A DNA stretch of 64,000 nucleotides from Prochlorococcus sp. AG-355-I20 (GTDB lineage Bacteria > Cyanobacteriota > Cyanobacteriia > PCC-6307 > Cyanobiaceae): the NCBI GenBank assembly GCA_003280895.1, contig QCDM01000003.1, positions 62,001 through 126,000 of the forward strand, in the 5' to 3' direction. How positions within the stretch are numbered: the first letter of the stretch is position 1; each line of letters opens with the position of its first letter. Under the pieces are notes generated by a model. It was given only the letters and a program-made list of their open reading frames with translations. It made no database searches and was not told where the DNA came from. Of the stretch, positions 1 through 8,088 are shown in pieces. The translations under genes and the position numbers were made by a program.

Positions 1-51
1 AAACACAATAAAGCCTATACAATGCTATCTTCAAAGGGTGATTTTTTTTAG
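1..51 (+). CDS. Possible 3' end of an upstream gene (partial)
   Basis: The first plus frame is open from the window edge and ends in TAG at 49-51, two bases before the next ATG. It would give 16 residues ending SSKGDFF. The tight junction to the next gene fits an upstream reading frame running in from outside, but 16 codons carry little information. The product cannot be named. Confidence 0.35.
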   Translation, partial: KHNKAYTMLSSKGDFF

Positions 52-53
52 AC

Positions 54-533
54 ATGCAAGTTGACGTACAAAATACTACAGTTCTTTCCGCAGACGGATC
101 ATCCATAAAACTAGGTGAATATTCAGGGGAAGTAATTTTAGTTGTTAATGTAGCTAGTTATTGCGGAAATACTGCTCAGTATGAAGATCTTCAAAAGCTA
201 CATGATTTATATTCAAGCAAAGGCCTAAGAATTCTTGCATTCCCTTGTAATGATTTTGGGAAACAAGAACCCGACACTCTTTCAGAAATAAAGGATTTTT
301 GCACAACAAAATATGGCGTTAAGTTTGAAATCTATGAAAAAGTTCATGCCAAAGGCAACACCACAGAACCATACACAACCCTTAACAAAGTTGAACCTGA
401 AGGTGAAGTTGAATGGAACTTCGAAAAGTTTCTGATAGGAAAAGATAGTAAAGTAATTGCAAGATTCAAACCAGGTGTTAAACCATTTGACGAAAACTTA
501 ATAGCAGCAATAGAGGTAGCTTTAGATTCATAA
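54..533 (+). CDS. Glutathione peroxidase-like thiol peroxidase
   Basis: 159 residues, the usual length of a non-selenium glutathione peroxidase, predicted to reduce hydroperoxides using thioredoxin or a similar thiol donor. The peroxidatic Cys lies near residue 37 (VASYCGNTAQY). The FPCN block is at 63-66, the QEP motif follows, and the Trp-Asn pair is at 121-122 (EWNFEKF). Oddity: the catalytic-tetrad Gln that normally follows FPCN is Asp here (FPCNDFG), and the Cys loop also departs from the common KCGFTPQY. Cytosolic, no signal peptide. Family assignment is firm; substrate and donor are inferred. Confidence 0.88.
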   Translation: MQVDVQNTTVLSADGSSIKLGEYSGEVILVVNVASYCGNTAQYEDLQKLHDLYSSKGLRILAFPCNDFGKQEPDTLSEIKDFCTTKYGVKFEIYEKVHAKGNTTEPYTTLNKVEPEGEVEWNFEKFLIGKDSKVIARFKPGVKPFDENLIAAIEVALDS

Positions 534-659
534 CAACCTTCTTATAATTAAAATATTAAAAATAAAGACCCTATATTGAAATTAAAAATAACCAACTAAT
601 TCTAAAAAATATCCTATTTTTAGGTTTAATGCCTTTCTAATATTCTTTAATTTAAAAAC

Positions 660-1130
660 TTATTTATTATCAGAATCAACTTCTACGTCTATTATTTGAT
701 CTTTAACAGTTTTTTTTTTAGGTTTAATTGATTTTTTTACTACTGCCTCCAATATTTCCTCTTTAACTTCACTTTCTTCTGGTTTCTCTGATTTTACTTC
801 TGCCTCTACTATTTCTTCTTTAACTTCACTTTCTTCTGGTTTCTCTGATTTTACTTCTGACTCTACTATTTCTTCTTTAACTTCACTTTCTTCTGGTTCC
901 TCTGATTTTACTTCTGCCTCTACTATTTCTTCTTTAACTTCACTTTCTTCTGGTTTCTCTGATTTTACTTCTGAATTTTCTAAACTTTGATCTTCATCTT
1001 TACTTAAAAGGAATTTTAATAGTTTTTTAAATAATAAAAAACCAATTTCAATTCTTTTTGGACCTAAAATTGAAAGTAAAATTACTAGAATTATGAATAT
1101 TTCAGGTGAATTTAAACCTAATAGTTTCAT
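660..1130 (-). CDS. TatA/B-like membrane protein with acidic tandem-repeat tail
   Basis: 156 residues. The N-terminus (about 1-40) looks like TatA/TatB: a short start, a Pro-Glu pair (LNSPEIF), a hydrophobic helix at 10-21, then GPKR and an amphipathic stretch. Residues 54-129 are four 19-residue repeats of the type EVKSEKPEESEVKEEIVEA, very rich in Glu and Lys, followed by a basic tail. It may be a divergent twin-arginine-translocase component or a protein that reuses that anchor. The repeats are unlike ordinary TatA, so a canonical Tat role is not assumed. It stands alone between genes of unrelated function. Confidence 0.6.
   Translation of the reverse strand: MKLLGLNSPEIFIILVILLSILGPKRIEIGFLLFKKLLKFLLSKDEDQSLENSEVKSEKPEESEVKEEIVEAEVKSEEPEESEVKEEIVESEVKSEKPEESEVKEEIVEAEVKSEKPEESEVKEEILEAVVKKSIKPKKKTVKDQIIDVEVDSDNK
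744..971 (-). repeat. Four in-frame 57-bp tandem repeats
   Basis: Four consecutive 57-bp units encode four 19-residue repeats (residues 54-129) in the TatA-like protein. Units differ at only a few codons (SEKPE/SEEPE, IVEA/IVES/ILEA), which suggests recent duplication by slippage or unequal recombination. Copy number is likely to vary between strains. Confidence 0.9.
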
Positions 1131-1177
1131 AAAATATCATATTCTATTTATATTTTAGTACATGCTAAAAATTTAAT

Positions 1178-1570
1178 CTAATTATTCTCAAAAGTTGGTA
1201 GGTATAGTTCCCTATTTGATGCAATTAAACCTTCTTCTTTAAAAAAAATCTCAAGGTCTTTTAGATCACTTATATCTACAAATTCACCACAATTATCTAA
1301 TATATTATTATGGGTAAAATTCCATAAATTATCCAAATATTCGTCATCGTCTGGAAATGCTACAAATTTTAAATATGTATTATTCAAAGCATATTCACTA
1401 GCAAAATCAGAATCTAATCCTTCCCTCTTAGCATCACAAAAAACTTTAGCAAATCTTTTACCTACCGAAGTTTGAGCACTAGATAAATCTAAATTACCTT
1501 GAATAGCTTTAACATTTATTGGTGCAATAAAGATAATTATTGGTAGAAAGATAGATACTAATATAAACAA
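1178..1570 (-). CDS. Secreted hypothetical protein
   Basis: 130 residues with an N-terminal hydrophobic signal sequence ending near APINVKA. The start codon is TTG, and an AGGAAA ribosome site lies about 8 bases upstream; there is no later Met to choose. The mature part has two Cys (FCDAK, DNCGEF), which could form a disulfide outside the cytoplasm. I do not recognise the family. Confidence 0.6.
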   Translation of the reverse strand: MFILVSIFLPIIIFIAPINVKAIQGNLDLSSAQTSVGKRFAKVFCDAKREGLDSDFASEYALNNTYLKFVAFPDDDEYLDNLWNFTHNNILDNCGEFVDISDLKDLEIFFKEEGLIASNRELYLPTFENN

Positions 1571-1740
1571 AAAAAATTTTCCTTTTTAAATTTTAACTTA
1601 CATAAACTAGCAAAAAAATTAATCAATTAGGCTTATTTAGGTAAAAGCACTTATTATAAATTAAGAAATAAATACAAAACATAAAATCAGCTTTTTATTT
1701 GGATTTATAATAAAGAAAGATTAAATAAATTTAAAATTAT

Positions 1741-2748
1741 ATGTCATCAAATATAAAGCTTAAAGGAAGGGGAATTAACAGGATAATTACTAGTAATGTC
1801 ATGTTATCGCCATTAGCAGGAGTTACAGATAATATTTTTAGGCGACTTGTACGTAAATGGGCTCCAAACTCTTTACTTTTTACAGAAATGATAAATGCCA
1901 CGAGTCTTAAAAAAGGATTTGGAACACAAAAAATCAATAAAATAGATTTAGAGGAAGGGCCAGTTGGAGTACAAATATTTGATAATAGGCCATATGCTGT
2001 TTCTGAAGCCGCGAAACAAGCTGAGGACTCTGGAGCTTTCTTAATTGATATAAATATGGGCTGTCCAGTAAAAAAAATTGCAAAGAAAGGTGGAGGCAGT
2101 GCCTTAATTAAAGACCGAAAACTTGCTATAGAATTAGTCAAAAATGTGGTAAAAGCTGTTAGGGTTCCAGTAACAGTAAAAACACGACTCGGATGGGATA
2201 GTAAAGAAGAAAATATAGAGGATTTCTTATCTAAACTTCAAGATGCGGGAGCAACGATGATCACACTTCATGGAAGAACTAGAAAACAGGGTTTTTCAGG
2301 CAAGTCAGATTGGGAAATGATCGGGAGACTTAAAAAGTTGTTGGAAATTCCAGTAATTGCTAATGGAGATATCAAAAATCCAGATGACGCTCTTAATTGT
2401 TTAAAAAAAACAAATGCTGATGGTGTAATGATTGGACGAGGAATTTTAGGATCCCCATGGAAAATAGGAGAAATAGATTATGCCATTAGAGAAAATAAAA
2501 ATTTTAGAGAACCAAACACAGAAGAAAAACTATATTTAATTATTGAACATCTTGATGAATTAATAAAAGAAAAAGGAGATCACGGCTTGCTAATTGCAAG
2601 AAAACATATCTCCTGGACCTGTAAAGACTTTAAAGGAGCATCAAATTTGAGAAATAACTTGGTTAGAGCTGTTGATAAAAATGAAGTTAAAAATTTAATA
2701 ATTAAAATGATTAAAACTTTGAATAATGAAAAAAATACATTAGCTTAA
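1741..2748 (+). CDS. dus: tRNA-dihydrouridine synthase (Dus/NifR3 family)
   Basis: 335 residues, typical for the family. It reduces uridines in the tRNA D-loop using FMN and NADPH. Visible motifs are the N-terminal LSPLAGVTDN flavin loop, INMGCPVKK with the catalytic Cys at 108, the GGGSAL phosphate loop, LHGRTRKQGFSG, and IANGDI / VMIGRGILGSPW near the C-terminal end of the barrel. The last ~80 residues form the usual helical tRNA-binding domain. Subtype (A, B or C) cannot be set by eye; NifR3/DusB is closest. The DUF2470 gene follows after 18 bp. Confidence 0.93.
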   Translation: MSSNIKLKGRGINRIITSNVMLSPLAGVTDNIFRRLVRKWAPNSLLFTEMINATSLKKGFGTQKINKIDLEEGPVGVQIFDNRPYAVSEAAKQAEDSGAFLIDINMGCPVKKIAKKGGGSALIKDRKLAIELVKNVVKAVRVPVTVKTRLGWDSKEENIEDFLSKLQDAGATMITLHGRTRKQGFSGKSDWEMIGRLKKLLEIPVIANGDIKNPDDALNCLKKTNADGVMIGRGILGSPWKIGEIDYAIRENKNFREPNTEEKLYLIIEHLDELIKEKGDHGLLIARKHISWTCKDFKGASNLRNNLVRAVDKNEVKNLIIKMIKTLNNEKNTLA

Positions 2749-2766
2749 AACAAATTTATTATTTTA

Positions 2767-3021
2767 ATGAAAATTATATGTAAAGAAACTAGTAAAAGAA
2801 TTTGTGATCATATGAACAATGATCACATTGATTCGGTTCACAAATATCTTATTCATTATGGAAAGATAACAAGATTTGAGAATGCTTATATGGAAGAAAT
2901 TAATAACAGTTATATAAAAATCAATTACGATGGCCAGTCAGCAATTATCAATTTTAAAAATGCAATATCTGAAGAAGAAATTCATTCAACTTTAGTATCA
3001 ATGATTAAAGAGATTAAATAA
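2767..3021 (+). CDS. DUF2470-domain small protein
   Basis: 84 residues matching the DUF2470 domain (the C-terminal domain of HugZ-type heme proteins): ICDHMNNDHIDSVHKYL with paired His residues, then a beta-rich region (YIKINYDGQSAIINF). In this family the domain can occur alone. It lies 18 bp after dus and may be cotranscribed. Heme or iron binding is only an inference from the related domain. Confidence 0.75.
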   Translation: MKIICKETSKRICDHMNNDHIDSVHKYLIHYGKITRFENAYMEEINNSYIKINYDGQSAIINFKNAISEEEIHSTLVSMIKEIK

Positions 3022-3044
3022 TAAATATATTTATATAAAAAAAT

Positions 3045-3209
3045 CTAATTTTTATTTTCATAGTAATCAGTTATCTTTTTACATTCTTCAAATGTAAGCA
3101 TGCTTAATCTAGATGTGGCTTTTATTTTAAGAATTGCACAAACAGCTAATAAGTCCGGGCTATCAACATTAAGTGCTTCAGAAAGTTCTAGGACCCTAAG
3201 ACCTTTCAT
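3045..3209 (-). CDS. Stand-alone IF2 N-terminal-domain-like microprotein
   Basis: A 54-codon gene, ATG at 3209 and TAG at 3045-3047. The peptide MKGLRVLELSEALNVDS continues to a C-terminal KATSRLSMLTFEECKKI. That pattern (RVxELAxxLxxxSxxLL...SxLTxEExxKI) is the N-terminal helical domain of translation initiation factor IF-2, here without the GTPase. It may contact the ribosome, a nucleic acid or another protein; function is unknown. No clear Shine-Dalgarno site. Confidence 0.6.
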   Translation of the reverse strand: MKGLRVLELSEALNVDSPDLLAVCAILKIKATSRLSMLTFEECKKITDYYENKN

Positions 3210-3251
3210 TAGTATGAAAAAATCTTTTCTACATTATCGAGAACCCTAAAA

Positions 3252-3488
3252 TCAATGGGCAGCATTTTTCCCTAAACCTGCAACGAATGGAAAAGTTTGT
3301 TCATCACCAAAAATATCTTCTACCGAAGAATTAGAAATATTAGTTTTTTTATTAGCAGGCTTAATTTCTTCAATTTCGTTAGAAATATTCTCTTTAGTGT
3401 TATTTTCAATTTCTTTTGCTAATAAATTATTCGTATTAGAAAATATTGAATAAATTAATACGCATAAAAACAAAATAATTCTTTTCAT
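3252..3488 (-). CDS. Small secreted hypothetical protein
   Basis: 78 residues: signal peptide MKRIILFLCVLIYSIFSN ending near LLAKE, an Asn/Glu/Lys-rich middle, and an ordered-looking C-terminus EDIFGDEQTFPFVAGLGK. It probably resides in the periplasm or lumen. No known family recognised. Confidence 0.6.
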   Translation of the reverse strand: MKRIILFLCVLIYSIFSNTNNLLAKEIENNTKENISNEIEEIKPANKKTNISNSSVEDIFGDEQTFPFVAGLGKNAAH

Positions 3489-3589
3489 AAAAAAAATTTA
3501 TCTAATACTATTCTCATACGCCAATAAAGTTATTTAGAAAAACTAAATAATTTTAAAACAAATCTAAATAAATCAAAATAAAAAAATAT

Positions 3590-3826
3590 TCATCTTCCCA
3601 ACTTTTTTCTATTTTTAAATCTAATTAAAAAATAAAGACCTAGTAACAAAAGAATTGCCAAGGAGTACTGATTAAGAAAAACATAAACTATATAAACGAG
3701 AAATGGGAACAAGCACGCCCTCTTAAAATTTAATTTCTGTTCCTTTGACATATTTTTCCAATTTAAATATTCTTCCCATTGAAAAATCTTCTTCATTTTT
3801 TTACTTCTATTTTTACGATTAAACAT
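3590..3826 (-). CDS. Small basic membrane protein, hypothetical
   Basis: 78 residues. A basic, amphipathic N-terminus (KKIFQWEEYLNWKNMSKEQK) precedes two close hydrophobic segments (about 40-52 and 54-67), and the C-terminus is Lys/Arg-rich. Probably a hairpin in the membrane. No family recognised. Confidence 0.55.
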   Translation of the reverse strand: MFNRKNRSKKMKKIFQWEEYLNWKNMSKEQKLNFKRACLFPFLVYIVYVFLNQYSLAILLLLGLYFLIRFKNRKKLGR

Positions 3827-3932
3827 AACTTTATAAATATAGTCTTGATGATTCTTATGTTAATAAACAAAATTAATCTACAATATCAAAATAAGTTTTT
3901 TTTATTGAATAAAAATATATTTTAAATAAAAG

Positions 3933-4352
3933 ATGAACTCAAAACCAGTTTGGAAAATAGAAAAAATTGTTTTACCTCAAGATGCAGATCATGCAGGAGT
4001 TATGTGGCACGGTAAATATTTTAATTGGCTTGAAGAAAGCCGAATAAATGCACTTTCGAAAGTGGGTATAAGTTATTTCGAACTAACTAAAAATGGCTTA
4101 GATTTACCTTTAATCAATACTTCAATAAAATATAAATCTCCTTTATTTCTTGGTGAAAAAATAATAATCGAGAGCAAATTCAATATTGATAAAAGTCCTA
4201 GGATTAATGTAATTTCAAAATTTCTTAACAAGAAAAATGAAATCTTAACGATTGCTGAAGTCAATTTAGTCTTAATAAATAAACTGAATTTTTCTATAAT
4301 AAGAAAAAGGCCAGATTTCCTATCGGAAGCCTTTAGTAAGTTAAACGGTTGA
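3933..4352 (+). CDS. Hotdog-fold acyl-CoA thioesterase, DHNA-CoA hydrolase-like
   Basis: 139 residues of the 4-hydroxybenzoyl-CoA thioesterase group. The DADHAGVMWHGKYFNWLEE block carries the expected catalytic Asp (residue 19), where known 1,4-dihydroxy-2-naphthoyl-CoA hydrolases have DxDAAGVVYF. In cyanobacteria that enzyme serves phylloquinone synthesis, a plausible role here for photosystem I quinone. Another acyl-CoA substrate is possible. Cytosolic. Confidence 0.75.
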   Translation: MNSKPVWKIEKIVLPQDADHAGVMWHGKYFNWLEESRINALSKVGISYFELTKNGLDLPLINTSIKYKSPLFLGEKIIIESKFNIDKSPRINVISKFLNKKNEILTIAEVNLVLINKLNFSIIRKRPDFLSEAFSKLNG

Positions 4353-4394
4353 AACTATTATCCGCCAATTGCATGATTTATTAGATTATTAATT

Positions 4395-4592
4395 ATGAAT
4401 ATATTTCAAGTTGTTGATTCTTATCAATATGAAATGGAATCAAGATATCAAGAAAAATCAATGCTTACAAATCTTTTTACAGAGCACAAATTTATAGGAT
4501 GGTTAGGGTTGTTTATAGTATTTTTCTCTATCTTTGCAATTTTTGTTTTTCAATTTCTTGAGTGGGAAAGTAATGACAATAATAAAAGTTAA
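4395..4592 (+). CDS. Single-span membrane protein, hypothetical
   Basis: 65 residues. A polar, Gln/Glu-rich N-terminal third (VVDSYQYEMESRYQEK) is followed by one strong transmembrane helix (about 33-55) and a short acidic tail. It starts 42 bp after the thioesterase gene, on the same strand. No family recognised. Confidence 0.55.
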   Translation: MNIFQVVDSYQYEMESRYQEKSMLTNLFTEHKFIGWLGLFIVFFSIFAIFVFQFLEWESNDNNKS

Positions 4593-4632
4593 GAAGATTT
4601 AATGCTTATAATTCAACTGAATGAATTAAAAA

Positions 4633-4884
4633 ATGGCTATTTACTTAAAAATTACTAACCCTACAGAGGTTGTAAAAAAAAAGACTTCAAAATGGCTTAC
4701 AGATATTACGCCTGAAAGAATTGATAGAAAATTGGTCGAGGATGAAGTAATAAAAGGCATTATCGAGCAATTAACATTAGAAGGCATAAAAGGAGAAATA
4801 TCAGCAATTAATGGATTTGAAGTAAATGAGTCTTCAGTAATAACAAAAAATAATTTTGTTATTAGAAAAACAAAAACTTTTTAG
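4633..4884 (+). CDS. Conserved-looking small soluble protein, hypothetical
   Basis: 83 residues with no membrane segment or signal peptide. Charged and mixed alpha/beta by appearance (TSKWLTDITPERIDRKLVED, then GEISAINGFEV). Lies between two membrane-anchored genes on the same strand, 40 bp and 20 bp from its neighbours. Not recognised. Confidence 0.6.
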   Translation: MAIYLKITNPTEVVKKKTSKWLTDITPERIDRKLVEDEVIKGIIEQLTLEGIKGEISAINGFEVNESSVITKNNFVIRKTKTF

Positions 4885-4904
4885 ATCGAAAATAAAAATC
4901 TTTA

Positions 4905-5774
4905 ATGAAATTTTTTTTTATTTTAATTATTTTTATCACTTTTTTTATTTTTGTAATTGTAAGAGATTACCAAATAAAAAAGAAAAAGTTTAAATTAAAT
5001 AATGCTTTAAATTCCAATTTCTTTATTCAAACAATTTCTAATTTAATAGAAGAAAACAAATACAATTTGTTAGAGGAGAGGCTCAGATTAAGAGAAATAG
5101 ATGCTTACGGTAACGAGGATTATAAAAAATGGATTGGCAATCCACCTCTTGAGGAAAAAGCCATTGAGAAAAATATATTTAATGGATCCAAGCGATTTAA
5201 AGAGGGTATACCATACTTCTGGGAAAAAGTAATTTTAAAAAAATTTGGAAGTATGGAATTATTTTTCGAAAAGTGGAGATCATATTGTAATGAAAATCCT
5301 ACTATTGATGATGAGATAATTGGATCTTTTAGAAAGCTCGAGACTGAAGATTGGTTTGTATTCATAGCAAGTCTAATAGAGAAATCATGCTTAAACCTAA
5401 TAGAAAAAAACTACTCAAGTAAAAACAAGGAAAACTACAAAAAAGGTATTAGATTTGAAAACCATTGTATGGAACTTCTCAAACAAAATGGATGGGAAGT
5501 TAAAGAAACACCTAATACAGGAGATCAAGGGGTTGACTTAATTGCATCAATAAATGATTTGAGGATATGTATTCAATGCAAGGATCATGAAAAAGCGATT
5601 GGGAATAAAGCAGTTCAGGAGATTTCAGCTGGTAAATTATTTTGGAAAGGTACACATGCAATAATAGTTTCAAAATCTGGCTTTACAAAGTCTGCTCATC
5701 AACTAGCAAAATCAAATAAAGTGGAACTAATCAATGAATATCAATTAAAAGATTTAGAAAAGTTTATTGTTTAA
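4905..5774 (+). CDS. Membrane-anchored Mrr-type restriction endonuclease-like protein
   Basis: 289 residues. An N-terminal hydrophobic helix (about 2-21) anchors a soluble region. The C-terminal ~110 residues match the Mrr catalytic domain of the PD-(D/E)xK superfamily: RFENHCMELLKQNGWEV, then GDQGVDLIA (catalytic Asp) and CIQCKDH (Gln-x-Lys). No methyltransferase lies beside it, so it is not part of a classic restriction-modification pair. Such proteins may cut modified DNA or act in repair; the substrate is unknown. The middle (about 60-180) is unassigned. Confidence 0.75.
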   Translation: MKFFFILIIFITFFIFVIVRDYQIKKKKFKLNNALNSNFFIQTISNLIEENKYNLLEERLRLREIDAYGNEDYKKWIGNPPLEEKAIEKNIFNGSKRFKEGIPYFWEKVILKKFGSMELFFEKWRSYCNENPTIDDEIIGSFRKLETEDWFVFIASLIEKSCLNLIEKNYSSKNKENYKKGIRFENHCMELLKQNGWEVKETPNTGDQGVDLIASINDLRICIQCKDHEKAIGNKAVQEISAGKLFWKGTHAIIVSKSGFTKSAHQLAKSNKVELINEYQLKDLEKFIV

Positions 5775-5779
5775 ATAGT

Positions 5780-6184
5780 TTATATCAATTGTGTTAAGCC
5801 TTCTTTGTAAAGCAAAAGTGTTGTAAAAATTCCTGAGGCCCACATTAAACCTCTAGCTGTTGGGATATTAAATACATATGCACCAATATATAAAAAACGA
5901 AAAATAGGATGGATCAATGCTGCAATTTTTGCAATATTTGAGTCATTTAAAGTAATTAAACAAAGGAGACATGCGGGTGCATGTAGGGAAATACTTTCCC
6001 AACAATTTTGATGACACCAAACTGCTCTTTTTCCAAAAGAAGGTAATTTATCGAATAAAGCTCTTGGAGCAGCCATATTTTTAACAGAATATCCCGCTTT
6101 AACTCGCCCTATAGTTAATGGAATAATTGATAATAAAACAACACCAACTGATAGACAAAGGCTCCAGGCAAAAGCTACTTGCAT
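5780..6184 (-). CDS. MAPEG-family membrane protein
   Basis: 134 residues with four hydrophobic segments. The RAVWCHQNCWESISLHAPA block matches the conserved R-x-x-x-x-H-Q-N-x-x-E signature of the MAPEG family (membrane-associated eicosanoid/glutathione metabolism proteins). Bacterial members are mostly of unknown substrate and may act as glutathione-linked transferases or peroxidases. Its end converges on the Mrr-like gene with a 5-bp gap. Confidence 0.8.
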   Translation of the reverse strand: MQVAFAWSLCLSVGVVLLSIIPLTIGRVKAGYSVKNMAAPRALFDKLPSFGKRAVWCHQNCWESISLHAPACLLCLITLNDSNIAKIAALIHPIFRFLYIGAYVFNIPTARGLMWASGIFTTLLLYKEGLTQLI

Positions 6185-6302
6185 ATGATTTAAATAATAT
6201 TATTAGCTTAATAATTGAAGTTCGTTATCGTGATAAATGAAAAATCATTACCATAGATAAAACTTTGCAAAAAATGCTGTAATTTATGTTAAAAAATCTT
6301 TT

Positions 6303-6428
6303 ATGGATATTTCAAAGATAGTTTTAATTTTTGGCATAAGTTTACTAATATATACTGCTTTTCTGTTCTTAGGATTTTTTCTTAAGAATAAAAATCTAAA
6401 GGCACAAAATCTAAAAAAAGAAGAATAG
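6303..6428 (+). CDS. 41-residue single-span membrane protein
   Basis: An ATG-TAG frame of 42 codons. The peptide begins MDISKIVLIFGISLLIY, has one transmembrane helix (about 5-27) and ends in a Lys/Glu tail. Codon use matches its neighbours and it fills an otherwise empty gap. No family recognised; conservation in relatives would decide whether it is real. Confidence 0.45.
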   Translation: MDISKIVLIFGISLLIYTAFLFLGFFLKNKNLKAQNLKKEE

Positions 6429-6559
6429 ATTATTAACGCCACGGAAATTTACTATTTTCTCAACATTTTTATATCTTTTTGGATATATTTTGTAGAATTA
6501 AAATTTGATCCAAATAATAATAAGGGATATTTGAAATTAAATAATACAGTTGATGGTAT

Positions 6560-6853
6560 ATGAAAAAATTTTATAAATTTCTTAAAAGTTTTCTATTTAT
6601 ATCACTATGGCTTATTTTATCCTCATTTTTAACCAAATATTGGAATACCTTTCATTGGGAATATGTTTACTTAAACTTCAGAATTATATTTGATAAAGAA
6701 TTTTGGTTTGTTGTAGAAAAAATTCTTTTAGGATTTGATATTGGTTACTGGTTAGAAGAAGCACTAAAATTCTTAAGTTATGAAATACCTAAAGAATCAT
6801 TTAAATATTTACCAATTTATTTCGTATTAAGGTCTATTTGGATAAAGAATTAA
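6560..6853 (+). CDS. Hypothetical membrane-associated protein
   Basis: 97 residues, rich in Phe, Trp and Tyr, with an N-terminal hydrophobic helix (about 8-25) and a second hydrophobic stretch near the C-terminus. No recognisable domain. Convergent with the PAP/fibrillin gene (9-bp gap). Confidence 0.5.
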   Translation: MKKFYKFLKSFLFISLWLILSSFLTKYWNTFHWEYVYLNFRIIFDKEFWFVVEKILLGFDIGYWLEEALKFLSYEIPKESFKYLPIYFVLRSIWIKN

Positions 6854-6862
6854 TTTCTATTT

Positions 6863-7405
6863 TTAATAGATTTTAATAAATTCCTTGAAATTCTTGAACA
6901 AAGTAGGTGAATTTATTTTTCTTAAAACAAATAAAGTTCCTTTATCACCTCTGCAGATTCTAAGCTTATTACTTAAATAAGTTATCTCTAACCACCCTAA
7001 TTGTTCATTATTTATTTTTTTCATAGCCTTTATATTTTTTCTTCCAAATTTAGGACCTATAACACCAGCATGTGTAAATTTGACCCCAATTTTTTTTTCA
7101 TTTATGTAATTAAGTCTTATTAAAATACCTGTACCGATAATTGATTTTATTCCTCTAGGTTTAAGTAAATTAAGACCATTTAAATTATAGGGATCAAGAA
7201 TTTGAAGATTATCTATAAAAGGAGAATATTTTAAAAAAGGACTATTAGAACTACTCCACCTAAGCTCCCAAACACCTTTTAAATCATTTTTGTCTTTACT
7301 AAAGGAAAAATGATGATCAACTTCAAGTTGTTCGGCAATAGTCTTTATACTTTCTGAATTCGGAGATTTAAGAAGTAAATTTAATAAATCATCTTCGGAA
7401 TCCAT
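6863..7405 (-). CDS. PAP/fibrillin-family lipid-associated protein
   Basis: 180 residues of the plastid lipid-associated protein (fibrillin) family, which binds lipids or prenylquinones at thylakoids and plastoglobule-like bodies. Evidence is the GVWELRWSSSNSPFLKYSP block and the C-terminal LRICRGDKGTLFVLRK signature. No transit or signal peptide. A second, longer family member lies at 9834-10583, so two paralogues occur within 3 kb. Confidence 0.82.
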   Translation of the reverse strand: MDSEDDLLNLLLKSPNSESIKTIAEQLEVDHHFSFSKDKNDLKGVWELRWSSSNSPFLKYSPFIDNLQILDPYNLNGLNLLKPRGIKSIIGTGILIRLNYINEKKIGVKFTHAGVIGPKFGRKNIKAMKKINNEQLGWLEITYLSNKLRICRGDKGTLFVLRKINSPTLFKNFKEFIKIY

Positions 7406-7483
7406 TTAATAACCGCTGAGTATATAGCTAAGGATAAATACTTACCCCTATGTGCTATATTCTACCCAGAATATCTTGATTTG

Positions 7484-7768
7484 ATGACAAAGAGCTATTG
7501 GCTAAAGAAAATTTCAATTCCAAATGCTGATTTATTTCTGGAATATATGAGGACAGTATTGCCTTGGATTAAATCTGTGGGAGGAGTAATAGTAAAAAGA
7601 GATTTAATACAAGAATCAACCTCAAATGAATGGGACGGAGGGCAACTTGGATTAGTAATAGAATTCGAATCAAAATTCGCTGCTAAAAAAGCATTTTATT
7701 CTGAAGTATTTCAAAAATATCTGAAGTCCAGAGATTTAATGGAACTAGTTACTATAAGTACTCTTTAA
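7484..7768 (+). CDS. DUF1330-family protein
   Basis: 94 residues. Resembles DUF1330, a dimeric alpha/beta-barrel fold: SYWLKKISIPNADLFLEYM at the front, GGVIVKRD in the middle, and LVIEFESKFAAKKAFYS toward the end. Function unknown. The frame opens at a TTG at 7481, but the adjacent ATG at 7484 is the more likely start. No clear ribosome site. Confidence 0.72.
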   Translation: MTKSYWLKKISIPNADLFLEYMRTVLPWIKSVGGVIVKRDLIQESTSNEWDGGQLGLVIEFESKFAAKKAFYSEVFQKYLKSRDLMELVTISTL

Positions 7769-7904
7769 AAAATCAACCAATAACGATCCCACACAAACAA
7801 CTTATAAGTATTTATTACTATTAAATTATTTATGTAATATTTATAACTTCACTGGCAATAGCATATTTTGCAAAATTTAATTGTAAAAGTAATTCGTTAA
7901 TCAA

Positions 7905-8084
7905 ATGAACTATTCAACAGAAAAGGACGATTATTTGATGACAACTCCATATACAAAAAAAATTCAGCAAAAATTTGAAAAAGTTAAATCTTTTTTAGAG
8001 CAAAATGGTTTTAATCCTTCATCAGAGAGTTTAATGCAAGATATAGTTAGCTCAGAAGAATATATTGCTAAAAATGGCTTATAA
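7905..8084 (+). CDS. 59-residue hypothetical soluble protein
   Basis: An ATG-TAA frame of 60 codons. The peptide is hydrophilic and helical in character (KIQQKFEKVKSFLEQNGFNP) and ends in EEYIAKNGL, with no membrane segment. Not recognised. Its stop lies 4 bp from the convergent Psb34-like gene. Confidence 0.5.
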   Translation: MNYSTEKDDYLMTTPYTKKIQQKFEKVKSFLEQNGFNPSSESLMQDIVSSEEYIAKNGL

Positions 8085-8088
8085 AATA

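Noticed and set aside
744..971. CRISPR array
   Set aside because: The units are contiguous with no spacers and are in frame with a coding sequence.
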